From contig NZ_CP024034.1 of assembly GCF_002688585.1 (NCBI RefSeq), forward strand, positions 301,501 through 365,500: 64,000 nucleotides of DNA, written 5' to 3'. Source of the DNA: Candidatus Fonsibacter ubiquis. GTDB lineage: Bacteria; Pseudomonadota; Alphaproteobacteria; Pelagibacterales; Pelagibacteraceae. Each line of letters begins with the position of its first letter. The first letter of the stretch is position 1. Under the pieces are notes generated by a model that was not told where the DNA came from, made no database searches, and worked only from the letters and a program-made list of their open reading frames with translations. This document shows positions 35,997 to 45,786 of this stretch, in pieces. Both the position numbers and the translations under genes were made by a program.

Positions 35997-36995
35997 GTGA
36001 AAATTAAGAGTATATTTACAACGCTGTTTAGTATTTTTTTTATACTTACAGCTAGCAATTCATTTGCACAAATTACTTTAAAAGCTTCTCATCAATTTCC
36101 AGGCGGAAAAGGTGATGCGCGAGATGAAATGATGAACCTGCTTGCAAAAGAAGTTGAAAAAGCAAATGTTGGAGTAAAGATTCAAGTTTATCCTGGTCAG
36201 TCACTTTATAAAGCAATGGAGCAATACAAGCCTTTAGTTGAAGGTCAACTGGATCTCGTTTCTTTACCATTAGATTACGCTGCTGGTTTTGTTCCAGAGT
36301 TTAGTATTACTTTAATGCCGGGATTAGTAAAAAATCATGAGCACGCACAAAGAATTAATGCTTCTCCATTTATGAAGGATATTAAAAAAATGATTAATGA
36401 TCAGGGCGCAATAGTTTTAGCTGATGCTTGGTTTGCTGGCGGGTTTGCATCAAAAAAAACATGCGTAACAAATCCTGACTCAATGAAAGGTCAAGTAACT
36501 AGAGCAGCTGGCCCTATGTTTGAAGAAATGCTAGTCGGAGCTGGCGCTTCAATTTCTTCAATGGCTAGTTCTGAAGTTTATCAAGGTTTACAAACAGGAG
36601 TATTAAACGCTGTGAACACAAGTTCACAAAGCTTTGTATCATTTAAATTATTTGAACAAGTTAAATGTATTACACCTCCAGGAAAATATGCGCTTTGGTT
36701 TATGTATCAACCGGTTCTAATGTCAAAAAAATCATTTGATAAATTAAATCCAAAACAAAAAGAAGCAATTTTAGCTGCTGGGAAAAAAGCTGAGCAATAT
36801 ATAACAAAAGAGTCAGCAAAATTAGACAGTGAAATGGAAAAAGTATTTAAAGAAAAAGGAGTTCAGATCCATCAAATGACTGAAGCCGACTTTAATGCTT
36901 GGATTGCACTAGCTAAAAAGACTTCTTATAAGAAGTTTGCTGAAAAAGTTAAAGGTGGCGATCAATTAATCGCAAAAGCATTAGCAGTTAAGTAA
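35997..36995 (+). CDS. dctP: TRAP transporter substrate-binding protein
   Basis: Periplasmic binding protein of 332 residues with a Sec signal peptide (hydrophobic core about residues 7-18, cleavage after SFA). I take the GTG at 35997 as the start because it follows a strong ribosome-binding site AAGGGGGGA. The motif PGGKGDARDEMMNLLAKEVE and the conserved Arg in GQVTRAAGP fit the DctP family. The gene is separated from dctQ by a strong hairpin. Likely ligand is an organic acid; malonate is suggested by the neighbours. Confidence 0.92.
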   Translation: MKIKSIFTTLFSIFFILTASNSFAQITLKASHQFPGGKGDARDEMMNLLAKEVEKANVGVKIQVYPGQSLYKAMEQYKPLVEGQLDLVSLPLDYAAGFVPEFSITLMPGLVKNHEHAQRINASPFMKDIKKMINDQGAIVLADAWFAGGFASKKTCVTNPDSMKGQVTRAAGPMFEEMLVGAGASISSMASSEVYQGLQTGVLNAVNTSSQSFVSFKLFEQVKCITPPGKYALWFMYQPVLMSKKSFDKLNPKQKEAILAAGKKAEQYITKESAKLDSEMEKVFKEKGVQIHQMTEADFNAWIALAKKTSYKKFAEKVKGGDQLIAKALAVK

Positions 36996-37001
36996 ATTTA
37001 A

Positions 37002-37035
37002 ATTTACTGGCAGATCAAAAGATCTGCCAGTAAAT
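37002..37035 (+). terminator. Hairpin between dctP and dctQ
   Basis: Perfect 15-base inverted repeat ATTTACTGGCAGATC / GATCTGCCAGTAAAT with loop AAAA, seven bases after the dctP stop. Only a short T-run follows (ATTTT), ten bases before the dctQ start. It probably acts as a partial terminator or 3' stabiliser, so that the abundant binding protein is made in excess over the membrane subunits. Confidence 0.85.
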
Positions 37036-37044
37036 CATATTTTA

Positions 37045-37545
37045 ATGTTCGCCTTTATAAAATTTATTCATTCATTATCAAAAATTTGTGGAATAATTTC
37101 TACAATTCTCATTGGGTCTGCAGTTTTAGTGACAACTCAAATGGTAGTTGTAAGATATTTTTTTAAAATGAATACTGTTTGGCAAACTGAATACGTAATT
37201 TTTTCTCTAGCAGCTGCTACATTTATCGGTGCACCTTATGTTTTGCTTAAAAAAGGTCATGTAAATGTTGATCTTATTCCTTATTATTTAAGTGAAAAAG
37301 GTAAAAATATCCTAGCGGTAATTGCAGCGATCCTATCATTAATTTTTTTAGTTTTTTTATTTTATTCAAGCCTTCAATTATTTTCTCATTCTTGGGCAAA
37401 AAATATTAAAACACCAACAATATGGGCTTTGCCTATGTGGAAAGTGTATATATTTTTGCCTCTTGGGATGGGTATTTTAATTTTACAATACTTAGCTGAT
37501 ATTTTTTCAGTAATTTATAAATTCGAAACTCAAGAAAAAAAATAA
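37045..37545 (+). CDS. dctQ: TRAP transporter small permease
   Basis: Small membrane subunit, 166 residues with four helices. ISTILIGSAVLVTTQMVVVR and WQTEYVIFSLAAATFIGAPY fit DctQ. Its partner DctM follows two bases after the stop. Its start is downstream of the dctP/dctQ hairpin and lacks a good ribosome-binding site. Confidence 0.9.
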   Translation: MFAFIKFIHSLSKICGIISTILIGSAVLVTTQMVVVRYFFKMNTVWQTEYVIFSLAAATFIGAPYVLLKKGHVNVDLIPYYLSEKGKNILAVIAAILSLIFLVFLFYSSLQLFSHSWAKNIKTPTIWALPMWKVYIFLPLGMGILILQYLADIFSVIYKFETQEKK

Positions 37546-37547
37546 GA

Positions 37548-38858
37548 ATGGAACCATTAACACTTGCTTTATGGATTGTAGTTGCAACTTTAGCAGTACT
37601 TGCAACAGGTATACCAATAGCATTTGGTTTAGCATTAGTTTCTTCAGTTTTTTTTTTAGCCATCGAGGGATTTGGAAGGGTTCCGCTTTTAGCTGAGCAG
37701 TTTTGGAATGGTCTGCAAGACTTTGGTATTGTTACTATTCCAATGTTTTTACTTATGGGTATTGCAGTTGCTGCTTCGCCTGCTGGAAAAGATTTATATT
37801 CGGCTCTTGATCGATGGTTAAATAAAGTTCCAGGTGGTTTAATTGTATCAAATTTAGGCGCCTGTTCTATTTTTGCAGCTTTATGTGGATCTTCTCCAGC
37901 TACTTGTGCTGCAATTGGTAAAATGGGAATTCCCGAAATGAGAAAACGTGGATATTCTCCAGAGCTTGCAACAGGAACGATTTGTGCTGGTGGTACACTT
38001 GGAATTTTGATTCCGCCAAGCATCACTATGATTATTTATGGAATCTCCACCGGAACCTCAATTGGTAAACTATTTATAGCAGGAATTATTCCAGGAATTA
38101 TGCTTACAGCGTTGTTTATGATTTGGGCAATATTTTATGCTAGAATTAATAGAGAGGGTTCAGAAAAAGTTGAGGTAATTCAATATTCTTGGAAACAACG
38201 ATTTGAAATTTTACCAAAAATTATTCCGTTTTTTTTATTAGTTGTTGGTGTTCTTTATGTATTGTATGGCGGCATAGCAACTCCCAATGAAGCTTCAGCG
38301 GTTGGGGCATTAATTAGTGTGATCTTGGTTGCTGTGATTTATAAAATGTATAAGTTTAAGGATATCTGGGCAATCCTTGAAGAATCAATGAAGGAAAGCG
38401 TAATGCTTATGCTAATTATAGCCGCCTCATTTCTTTTTAGTTTTATTCTTTCTAATCTTTATATTACTCAAACTTTAGCAAAAGAAATGGTTGAGATTGC
38501 AGCTAATAAGTGGATTTTATTGCTTTATATAAATATATTTTTACTAATCGCTGGATGTTTCTTACCACCAGTTGCAATTATATTAATGACTGCACCTATT
38601 CTCTATCCAATTATTACAGCAGCAGGATTTGATCCCATCTGGTTTGGAGTTATTATGACAATTAATATGGAAATAGGGCTTATCACGCCCCCAGTTGGAC
38701 TTAATTTGTTTGTTATTAAGGGCATTGCACCAGATATTTCAATTAATAAAATTTTAAAAGGTTCATTTCCATTTGTTTTATTGATGATTTTACAAATAGT
38801 TTTGCTTTGCATTTTTCCTGAAATTGCAACTTGGCTTCCAAGCACTGTAATGAAATAA
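37548..38858 (+). CDS. dctM: TRAP transporter large permease
   Basis: Large subunit, 436 residues and about twelve membrane segments. Typical DctM motifs are seen: GTLGILIPPSITMIIYGIST, the repeat CFLPPVAIILMTAPILYPII, and MTINMEIGLITPPVGLNLFV. It forms the sodium-coupled uptake channel with DctQ and DctP. Malonyl-CoA decarboxylase follows seven bases after its stop. Confidence 0.95.
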   Translation: MEPLTLALWIVVATLAVLATGIPIAFGLALVSSVFFLAIEGFGRVPLLAEQFWNGLQDFGIVTIPMFLLMGIAVAASPAGKDLYSALDRWLNKVPGGLIVSNLGACSIFAALCGSSPATCAAIGKMGIPEMRKRGYSPELATGTICAGGTLGILIPPSITMIIYGISTGTSIGKLFIAGIIPGIMLTALFMIWAIFYARINREGSEKVEVIQYSWKQRFEILPKIIPFFLLVVGVLYVLYGGIATPNEASAVGALISVILVAVIYKMYKFKDIWAILEESMKESVMLMLIIAASFLFSFILSNLYITQTLAKEMVEIAANKWILLLYINIFLLIAGCFLPPVAIILMTAPILYPIITAAGFDPIWFGVIMTINMEIGLITPPVGLNLFVIKGIAPDISINKILKGSFPFVLLMILQIVLLCIFPEIATWLPSTVMK

Positions 38859-38865
38859 TAAACCC

Positions 38866-40179
38866 ATGTTGGGTTTAAAAAAATTCTTAAATTTTATTGC
38901 AGATAGAAGTAAAGGTCTTTTTTTAAATCTATTTACAAAAAAAAAAGACTCAACTTCACATCTAACTGATTTATGCGATCAATTAATATCTGAAGATGGA
39001 GTGGTCTCTGGCATTACTATTGCTCGAGAAATTTGGCAGTTGTATGAAAAGTTAAGTTTAGAAGAAAAAGAAGTTTTTTTCTTACAGATAGATAAGAAAT
39101 ATAAACCAAATTATTCAATAATTGTTAAAGCTTGTAAAGTTTTCATAGATAAAAATAATGAAACTAATTTAGAAATATTAAATGAAGCAACAGAGGGAAA
39201 AAGACAGGAATTAATAAGACGATTAAATCTTGCTCCTAATGGTACTCAATATTTAGTTAAAATGAGAGAGGATTTAATTTATTTTTTAAATAAACATCCT
39301 GAACTTAAAAGTTTAGATAAAGATTTTAGACATTTATTTAGATCTTGGTTCAATCCGGGTTTTTTAAAGCTAACACGCATAAAGAAAGATACTGATCCAG
39401 ATATACTTCAAAAAATTATTAAGAATGAGAGAGTTCATGAAATAAAAAATATAGAGGCCCTTTATAGAAGATTAGAAAACGATAGATTGTTTTATGCCTA
39501 TTTTCATCCAATTTTAGATAAAGAACCTTTAATTTTTGTTCAAGTTGCTTTTACAAAAGGAGTTGGAAATTCTATACAAGCTATTACTGAAGGAGACTTA
39601 AGTAATGTTGATGATTATGACTCTGTTACTTTTTACTCAATAAGTAATTCAAATAAGGGTCTTCAGCAAATAACACTTGGAAATTTTCTAATCAAAAGGG
39701 TTGTTTTTGAAATTCAGCAAGAATTTCCAAAGGTAAAACAATTTTATACTTTATCTCCAATACCTGGACTTGCTACGTGGTTTTTAAAACAACCGGAAGT
39801 AAAAATAAAAAATATTTTAAAAAATTATAATTCTAGTCAATTATATTTTCTAAAAGATGAAAATATTGATTCTTTCAATCATAAAAAACTTGAAGATAAT
39901 AAAGAAGCATTAAAAAAAATTACTTATTATTACTTAACAGAAGAAAAATTTAATGATCGACCTTTAAACGGAGTTGCAAACTTTCATTTAAATAATGGCG
40001 CATCGATTTATGATATTGTGATAAATGCTGATTTATCCTCCAATGGATACAAAGAATCTTTTGGGATAATGGTTAATTACTATTACGAGCTTGAAAAAAT
40101 AGTTAAAAATCATGAAGATTTTGTTAATAAGGGTAAAATTTCAATAATGAATAATTTAAAAGAGCATGTCAAAAGTTAA
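38866..40179 (+). CDS. Malonyl-CoA decarboxylase
   Basis: Cytoplasmic enzyme converting malonyl-CoA to acetyl-CoA and CO2. The 437-residue protein has FYSISNSNKGLQQITLGNFL (about 257-276), the catalytic serine Ser297 in TLSPIPGLATWF, and His374 in GVANFHLNNGASI, corresponding to the known active-site Ser and His. It follows dctPQM directly and overlaps dusA by 14 bases. In rhizobia MatA has this role with a malonate transporter; MatB is not seen here. Confidence 0.93.
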   Translation: MLGLKKFLNFIADRSKGLFLNLFTKKKDSTSHLTDLCDQLISEDGVVSGITIAREIWQLYEKLSLEEKEVFFLQIDKKYKPNYSIIVKACKVFIDKNNETNLEILNEATEGKRQELIRRLNLAPNGTQYLVKMREDLIYFLNKHPELKSLDKDFRHLFRSWFNPGFLKLTRIKKDTDPDILQKIIKNERVHEIKNIEALYRRLENDRLFYAYFHPILDKEPLIFVQVAFTKGVGNSIQAITEGDLSNVDDYDSVTFYSISNSNKGLQQITLGNFLIKRVVFEIQQEFPKVKQFYTLSPIPGLATWFLKQPEVKIKNILKNYNSSQLYFLKDENIDSFNHKKLEDNKEALKKITYYYLTEEKFNDRPLNGVANFHLNNGASIYDIVINADLSSNGYKESFGIMVNYYYELEKIVKNHEDFVNKGKISIMNNLKEHVKS

Positions 40180-41161
40180 TAGAAAAGTTTGCGTTGCTCC
40201 GATGATGGACTGCACAGACAGGCATGATCGCTATTTTTTAAGATTAATCAGTAAAAATGTAATGCTATATTCTGAGATGATAGCTACTGGAGCTATACTA
40301 AAAGGTAAGCAAAAAAACGTTCTAGAATTCAGTGAATTCGAAAAGCCAGTGGCTCTTCAGGTGGGCGGTTCTTCAGTAAAAGAGTTATCCGAGGTATCAA
40401 AGATTGCTGAGGATTATAATTATGATGAGATAAATTTAAATTTAGGTTGCCCTAGTAAAAAAGTTCAAAAGAATAAGTTTGGAGCTTGTTTAATCAAAGA
40501 GCCTGAATTAGTTGCAGAGTGTCTTTTAGGAATGGTGAACTCAACAAAACTTCCAGTGACAGTTAAAACTAGAATAGGTTTTGATGATGTAGAGAATTTT
40601 GAATATTTAGATAAATTTATAAAAAAAATAGCTAGCACAGGCGTTAAAACGATTATTTTGCATGCAAGAAAAGCTATTTTAAAGGGATTAAGCCCAAGAG
40701 ATAATTTAAGAATACCAAAATTAAATTACAAAATTGTAAAACAAATAAAGGATAACAATCCTAGTTTAGAAATAATCATTAACGGTGGAATTACGACTAC
40801 AGAACAAATCAAAGAACATTTAAACAATGTCGATGGAGTGATGATTGGTAGATCCATTTATCATTCGCCTTATTTTTTAGCAGATATTGAAAGAGAGATA
40901 TTTAACAACAATAACGTTCCTTCAAGGGAAGAAATTGTAAAAAAAATTGTAGAATATTGTCTAACTGAAGTTAAAAAAGGAACAAGAGTTAACCAAGTAA
41001 TGCGGCATACGGTTGGATTATTTCATGGAATTAATGGAGCTAATTTTTGGAAAAGATATTTAAGTGATAATATGCTTGTAAGAGATGCCGATGTTAGCAA
41101 AGTAAATTACATGCTAGACATAGTAAAACATAATTCAATAAATATAATTGAAAAAAATTAA
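40166..41161 (+). CDS. dusA: tRNA-dihydrouridine(20/20a) synthase DusA
   Basis: FMN-dependent reductase making dihydrouridine in the tRNA D-loop, 331 residues. It begins with VCVAPMMDCTDRHDRYFLRL, which is DusA-specific. The catalytic cysteine is Cys95 in NLNLGCPSKKVQKNKFGACL. The start overlaps the malonyl-CoA decarboxylase 3' end, which is probably packing rather than shared function. It ends immediately at the convergent oxidase gene. Confidence 0.95.
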   Translation: MSKVNRKVCVAPMMDCTDRHDRYFLRLISKNVMLYSEMIATGAILKGKQKNVLEFSEFEKPVALQVGGSSVKELSEVSKIAEDYNYDEINLNLGCPSKKVQKNKFGACLIKEPELVAECLLGMVNSTKLPVTVKTRIGFDDVENFEYLDKFIKKIASTGVKTIILHARKAILKGLSPRDNLRIPKLNYKIVKQIKDNNPSLEIIINGGITTTEQIKEHLNNVDGVMIGRSIYHSPYFLADIEREIFNNNNVPSREEIVKKIVEYCLTEVKKGTRVNQVMRHTVGLFHGINGANFWKRYLSDNMLVRDADVSKVNYMLDIVKHNSINIIEKN

Positions 41162-44071
41162 CTAATTTATTGTTTCAAAAATTTTAAATAATAATTGAGA
41201 TACATGTTGAGGTTTTTGATCTGAAAAATCAAAGATCTGACTTCTGCAACTAGTTCCGTTTGCTACAATTATATCATCGTATTTAAATTCCTTTTTAATT
41301 GTTGGAATCAAAGTTAGGTGTGCCATTTTTTTTGAAATATCATAATTTTTTGCATCATACCCGAAAGATCCAGCCATCCCACAACAACTCGTTTCAATTG
41401 GTTTATGTTTTATATTCAAAGTTGTTAATAATTCTAATAATCCTTTTAATCTATCTTGCGATTTTTGATGACAATGTCCATGCACTAATACGTTATTTGA
41501 AAATTTATTGGTTGATACTTTTTTACCATCTTTAATTTTTTCTAATATAAATTCTTCAATTAAATAAAATTTATTTTTAATTTTTTCTTTATTTTCAATA
41601 TTTTTTAACGAGTTATATTCATCATTAAAAGTTAACAAACAAGAAGGCTCAATACCCACAACAGGCGTTGAAGTGTAGTTATTATTAATGATATAATTTG
41701 TAAAACGTTGCATTTCAGCTCGTGCCTTATCCAGTTGACCGTACGAAATGTAAGTTCTTCCACAGCACAAAGGTCTTTCTAAAGAATCATCGTCAAAATT
41801 TGGAATAATGGCTTTATAATCAAATTTATTTAAAACTTTGATTGCATAAATTAAATTGTGAATTTCAAAATTAATATTAAATGTATCTGCAAGCAAAATT
41901 ACTTTATTATTAAAGTTTTTCTGAGAATAATAAATATCTTTAAGTGGGTTAATATTTTGTACCTCTGGCATAGTTCGTTTTGTTGAAAAATTAAATAGCC
42001 ATTCGATAACTTTATTTAATATAGGAATATTTTTAATATTGTTAAAAATAGGTGCCATTAATTTAATCAACCATATGTTTTGCGGCATATTTGAAATGAT
42101 TTTGTCTTTTAACTTCATTGAGAATTTTTTGTAGTAATGAAATAAAAATTCACTTTTCATTTTTGAAATATCTACACTCATAGGGCATTCTCTTTGACAA
42201 GCTTTGCAGCCTACACACAATTCCATAGTTTCAAACATTTCTTTTGAAACAAAAGCGTCTTTTGGTAATTGATTAGAAAGTGCTAAACGTAATGTGTTTG
42301 CTCTACCTCTTACTAAGTCTTTTTCATCTTTGGTAACTCTATAGGAAGGGCACATTACGCCTGAATCTAATTTTCTGCAGGCACCATTGTTATTGCACAT
42401 TTCCACTGCATCAGAAAATTCTCCCCAATTTGACCAATCATAATGAGTATTAATTTTTTCAGCTTTATAATCTGCCTTGTAACGCATTAATGATCTGTCA
42501 TTTTGTTTGTAAGATCTGACTATTTTATGAGGGTTAAAGATACTTTTATGATCAAATAAATCTTTCACGCTTTCAAAAGCGTTGACCAATTTTTTACCAA
42601 ACATCATTTCATGAAATTCTGAACGCAAAATACCATCCCCATGCTCTCCTGAGTGAGCACCTTTATATTCTTTTACCATCTGAAATGCTTCTTCTGTAAT
42701 ACTTCGCATATTTTTAATATCTTGTTCTGATTTCATATTAATAATAGGTCGTACATGTAATGTGCCAACAGAAGCGTGCGCATAAAACATACCGCTTGTA
42801 TTATATTTTTTAAACACTTCATTTAATCTAGTTGTGTAATCTGCAAGATGATCAAGTGAAACAGCACAATCTTCAATAAAAGCAACAGGTTTTTTATCAC
42901 CTTTAAGTGACATTAAAATATTAAGGCCAGCTTTTCTCATCTCAAATATTTCTTTTTGATCTGTTAAATTTTCATAAAACGAAAAGAAATTATTTTTATT
43001 TTGAGAGAGAATTAAAGACTCTAAGTTTTTAATCTTATGTTTTACTTCATTTAAATTATCATCAATAAATTCAACCATTAATACTGCCTCAGGATTGCCT
43101 TTGAAGTATTTTTTTATTGATCCTTGGAACATTGGAATCAATTTTGCAAGATTTAAAAGATTGTCATCCATTAACTCAACAGCAGTGGGTTTTAGTTTTA
43201 CAATTTCTTTGGTAATTTCCATGGCCTGTCTGAAGTTTTGAAATGCACAAAGTCCCAGCATTTTTTGTTTTGGAATAGGAGAAAGTTTTATTTTTACTTT
43301 ATTAAATAAAGACAGCGTTCCCTCTGAACCTACTAAAATATTTGAGGTATTAAAACCATTTGGATTAATAAGATCTAGATTGTATCCACCTACACGTCTT
43401 TGGGTTTTAGGAAAATTTTCATTTATTTCTTGTTTATTATTTAGATAAATTTTTATGAGTTCTTCTATAATTTTATACTGTCTATTCTTATTATTTTTAG
43501 TGATGAGATAATCTTTTTTTATATTTTCAAATATATAAAGAGAGCCATCATCTAAAATAGCTTCAACGGCTTCTACATTATGAACCATGTTGCCATAATA
43601 AAGCGATCTTGAACCACAACTATTGTTGCCTGTCATTCCTCCAATAGTCGCTCGACTACTAGTCGAGACGTCAACTGGAAAGCATAAATCGTATTTTTTT
43701 AAATGTGCATTTAATTGATCAAGTACTAATCCAGGTTGTACCCAAGCTGTTTTTTCATCTAAATTTATATCTAAGATTTGATTTTGAAATTTTGAATAAT
43801 CAAGAACAACACACTCACCAATACTTTGACCACATTGTGAACTGCCAGCACCCCTTGGTAAAATCGGAAGTTCATTTAATTTACAATATTCAAGAACTCT
43901 TAATACATCGTCTGTATCCTTTGGAATTATAATGGCAATGGGAGTTATTTGATAAATTGAAGCATCAGTGCTGTATCTTCCCCTTGAAAACTCATCAAAC
44001 AAAACTTCCCCTTTAACTAGAGATTGAAGTTCTCTTCCTATTTTTGAAATTGAACTTTGATTTAATTTCAT
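41162..44071 (-). CDS. YdiJ-type FAD-linked oxidase with Fe-S and CCG domains
   Basis: A 969-residue fusion of a GlcD-like FAD domain and a GlpC-like iron-sulfur domain. N-terminal FAD-binding motif: LPILPRGAGSSQCGQSIGEC. A 4Fe-4S cluster CVGCKACQRECP lies near residue 620, with a second cysteine set before it (MCNNNGACRK, GVMCPSYR). C-terminal CCG-type motifs are LCCGRTYIS, GHCHQKS and TSCCGMAGSFG. E. coli YdiJ, a D-2-hydroxyglutarate dehydrogenase, has the same architecture. D-lactate or glycolate oxidation are alternatives. Confidence 0.9.
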   Translation of the reverse strand: MKLNQSSISKIGRELQSLVKGEVLFDEFSRGRYSTDASIYQITPIAIIIPKDTDDVLRVLEYCKLNELPILPRGAGSSQCGQSIGECVVLDYSKFQNQILDINLDEKTAWVQPGLVLDQLNAHLKKYDLCFPVDVSTSSRATIGGMTGNNSCGSRSLYYGNMVHNVEAVEAILDDGSLYIFENIKKDYLITKNNKNRQYKIIEELIKIYLNNKQEINENFPKTQRRVGGYNLDLINPNGFNTSNILVGSEGTLSLFNKVKIKLSPIPKQKMLGLCAFQNFRQAMEITKEIVKLKPTAVELMDDNLLNLAKLIPMFQGSIKKYFKGNPEAVLMVEFIDDNLNEVKHKIKNLESLILSQNKNNFFSFYENLTDQKEIFEMRKAGLNILMSLKGDKKPVAFIEDCAVSLDHLADYTTRLNEVFKKYNTSGMFYAHASVGTLHVRPIINMKSEQDIKNMRSITEEAFQMVKEYKGAHSGEHGDGILRSEFHEMMFGKKLVNAFESVKDLFDHKSIFNPHKIVRSYKQNDRSLMRYKADYKAEKINTHYDWSNWGEFSDAVEMCNNNGACRKLDSGVMCPSYRVTKDEKDLVRGRANTLRLALSNQLPKDAFVSKEMFETMELCVGCKACQRECPMSVDISKMKSEFLFHYYKKFSMKLKDKIISNMPQNIWLIKLMAPIFNNIKNIPILNKVIEWLFNFSTKRTMPEVQNINPLKDIYYSQKNFNNKVILLADTFNINFEIHNLIYAIKVLNKFDYKAIIPNFDDDSLERPLCCGRTYISYGQLDKARAEMQRFTNYIINNNYTSTPVVGIEPSCLLTFNDEYNSLKNIENKEKIKNKFYLIEEFILEKIKDGKKVSTNKFSNNVLVHGHCHQKSQDRLKGLLELLTTLNIKHKPIETSCCGMAGSFGYDAKNYDISKKMAHLTLIPTIKKEFKYDDIIVANGTSCRSQIFDFSDQKPQHVSQLLFKIFETIN

Positions 44072-44109
44072 ATTTAATCAGTTTTTAAAAATTAATTATA
44101 TATAGCTTC

Positions 44110-45285
44110 ATGTCAAAATCGAACTCTTTCAAACCTGGCAAGCATTTTTTACAAATTCCTGGACCAACTAATATTCCTGATAGAGTTTTGCGTGCAATGA
44201 GTTACCCTACGATTGATCATCGTGGTCCAGATTTTGCTGAAATTGCTAAAAGAGTTTTAGATAGAATAAAAAGAATTTTTAAAACAACACAACCGGTTGT
44301 TATGTATCCAGCATCTGGAACTGGAGCATGGGAAGCAGCAATTGTTAATACTCTTAATCCGGGTGATAAAATTTTAATGTTTGAAACAGGCCAATTCTCT
44401 TATTTGTGGGCAGAACAAGCAAAAAAATTTTCATTAGTAGTTGATTTTGTTCCAGGAGATTGGCGACATGGGGCAGATCCTAAAATAGTTGAACAAAAAT
44501 TAAGTGAAGACAAAGGACATAAAATTAAAGCATTACTTGTTCTTCATAATGAAACAGCCACGGGTATTGTAAGTAATATAGGGAAAATAAGAAAAGCAAT
44601 GGATAGTGCTAAACATCCTGCTCTTTTATTAGTCGATACAATATCATCATTAGCTTCCATTGATTATCGCCACGATGAATGGAAAGTAGACGTCACTATT
44701 GCCGGATCTCAAAAAGGACTTTTGTTACCGCCAGGACTTTCTTTTAATGCTATCAGTCAAAAAGCTTTAGATGCTTATTCAAAATCGACTATGCAAAAAG
44801 CATATTGGGACTGGAAGCCAATGTTAGAAAATAATAAAAATGGTTTTTTTCCATATACACCTTCAACAAATTTAATTTTCGGTTTGGATGAGGCATTAAA
44901 TATTCTTATGGAGGAAGGGTTGGAAAATATTTTTAAACGGCATGCAAGATTAGCAGAAGCGACAAGAATTGCAGTAAAAGCTTGGGGCTTAGAGATTTTA
45001 GCAAAAAATCCAGAGGAGTATTCTAATACAATTACAGCTGTACTTTTGCCCGATGGCTATGATGCAGATAATTTAAGAAAAATGATATTAGATGATTTTA
45101 ACATGTCATTAGGTATGGGCTTAAATAAAATAAAAGGAAAAGTTTTTAGAATTGGTCATTTGGGAGATTTTAATGATTTAATGTTAGCTGGAGTTTTAGC
45201 TGGAGTAGAAATGGGTCTTAAAAAAAATAAAATTCCATATAAATCTGGTGGCCTTATGTCTGCTATCGATTACCTTTCTAAGTAA
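44110..45285 (+). CDS. sgaA: Serine--glyoxylate aminotransferase
   Basis: Class V PLP aminotransferase of 391 residues. The N-terminal LQIPGPTNIPDRVLRAM, the YPASGTGAWEAAIVNTL motif and the PLP Lys202 in AGSQKGLLLPPGLSF identify the SgaA/AGXT family. It converts serine plus glyoxylate to hydroxypyruvate plus glycine. It is divergent from the YdiJ-type oxidase, a possible producer of glyoxylate or pyruvate. Alanine-glyoxylate specificity cannot be ruled out. Confidence 0.92.
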   Translation: MSKSNSFKPGKHFLQIPGPTNIPDRVLRAMSYPTIDHRGPDFAEIAKRVLDRIKRIFKTTQPVVMYPASGTGAWEAAIVNTLNPGDKILMFETGQFSYLWAEQAKKFSLVVDFVPGDWRHGADPKIVEQKLSEDKGHKIKALLVLHNETATGIVSNIGKIRKAMDSAKHPALLLVDTISSLASIDYRHDEWKVDVTIAGSQKGLLLPPGLSFNAISQKALDAYSKSTMQKAYWDWKPMLENNKNGFFPYTPSTNLIFGLDEALNILMEEGLENIFKRHARLAEATRIAVKAWGLEILAKNPEEYSNTITAVLLPDGYDADNLRKMILDDFNMSLGMGLNKIKGKVFRIGHLGDFNDLMLAGVLAGVEMGLKKNKIPYKSGGLMSAIDYLSK

Positions 45286-45300
45286 ATAATATATTTCTTG

Positions 45301-45786
45301 ATGTTTTTTAAAAGATTATTTTCAAGAAGTAATTTAGAATTAAAAATTAATGATGGTGGTAGAGCAGCTGCTGGTTTTAAAGGTCAAGCAGGAGACTGTG
45401 TAGTTAGATCCATCGCTATTGCAACTGGCATGCCGTACCAAAAAGTTTACGATGATTTATTTAAAGCTAATCAAGAATTTAGAAATACATCAAGAACTAA
45501 ACTAGCTAGAAGTTTAAAGCAGAGAAATGATAGTCCAAGATCTGGTACTCACAGAGTAGTATTAAATAAATATTTAGAAAAACTAGGATGGAAGTGGACC
45601 CCGACTATGTTTGTAGGACAAGGTTGCAAAGTTCATTTAAAGAAAGAAGAACTTCCCATGGGTACACTCATTGTATCTTGCTCAAAGCATTTAACAGTTG
45701 TCATTGATGGTGTTCTCAACGATATCTTTGATTGTTCTAGAAATGGTACACGGTGTGTTTACGGATATTGGACTAAAGGAAATTAG
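45301..45786 (+). CDS. Papain-fold-like conserved protein, unknown function
   Basis: A 161-residue protein. GDCVVRSIAIATGMPYQKVYD (Cys33) and SKHLTVVIDGVLND (His130, Asp141) have the order and spacing of a cysteine-peptidase-like catalytic triad. I start it at ATG 45301, not at the in-frame TTG three bases before. No signal peptide. Activity is unproven; it may be inactive or a deamidase. It overlaps the convergent phosphohexomutase gene by four bases. Confidence 0.72.
   Translation: MFFKRLFSRSNLELKINDGGRAAAGFKGQAGDCVVRSIAIATGMPYQKVYDDLFKANQEFRNTSRTKLARSLKQRNDSPRSGTHRVVLNKYLEKLGWKWTPTMFVGQGCKVHLKKEELPMGTLIVSCSKHLTVVIDGVLNDIFDCSRNGTRCVYGYWTKGN

Noticed and set aside
37433-38026. 197-residue ORF antisense to dctQ and dctM
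   Set aside because: Composition is low-complexity Ile/Pro/Ala as expected from the reverse of a membrane gene; dctM has strong family motifs in the other frame.
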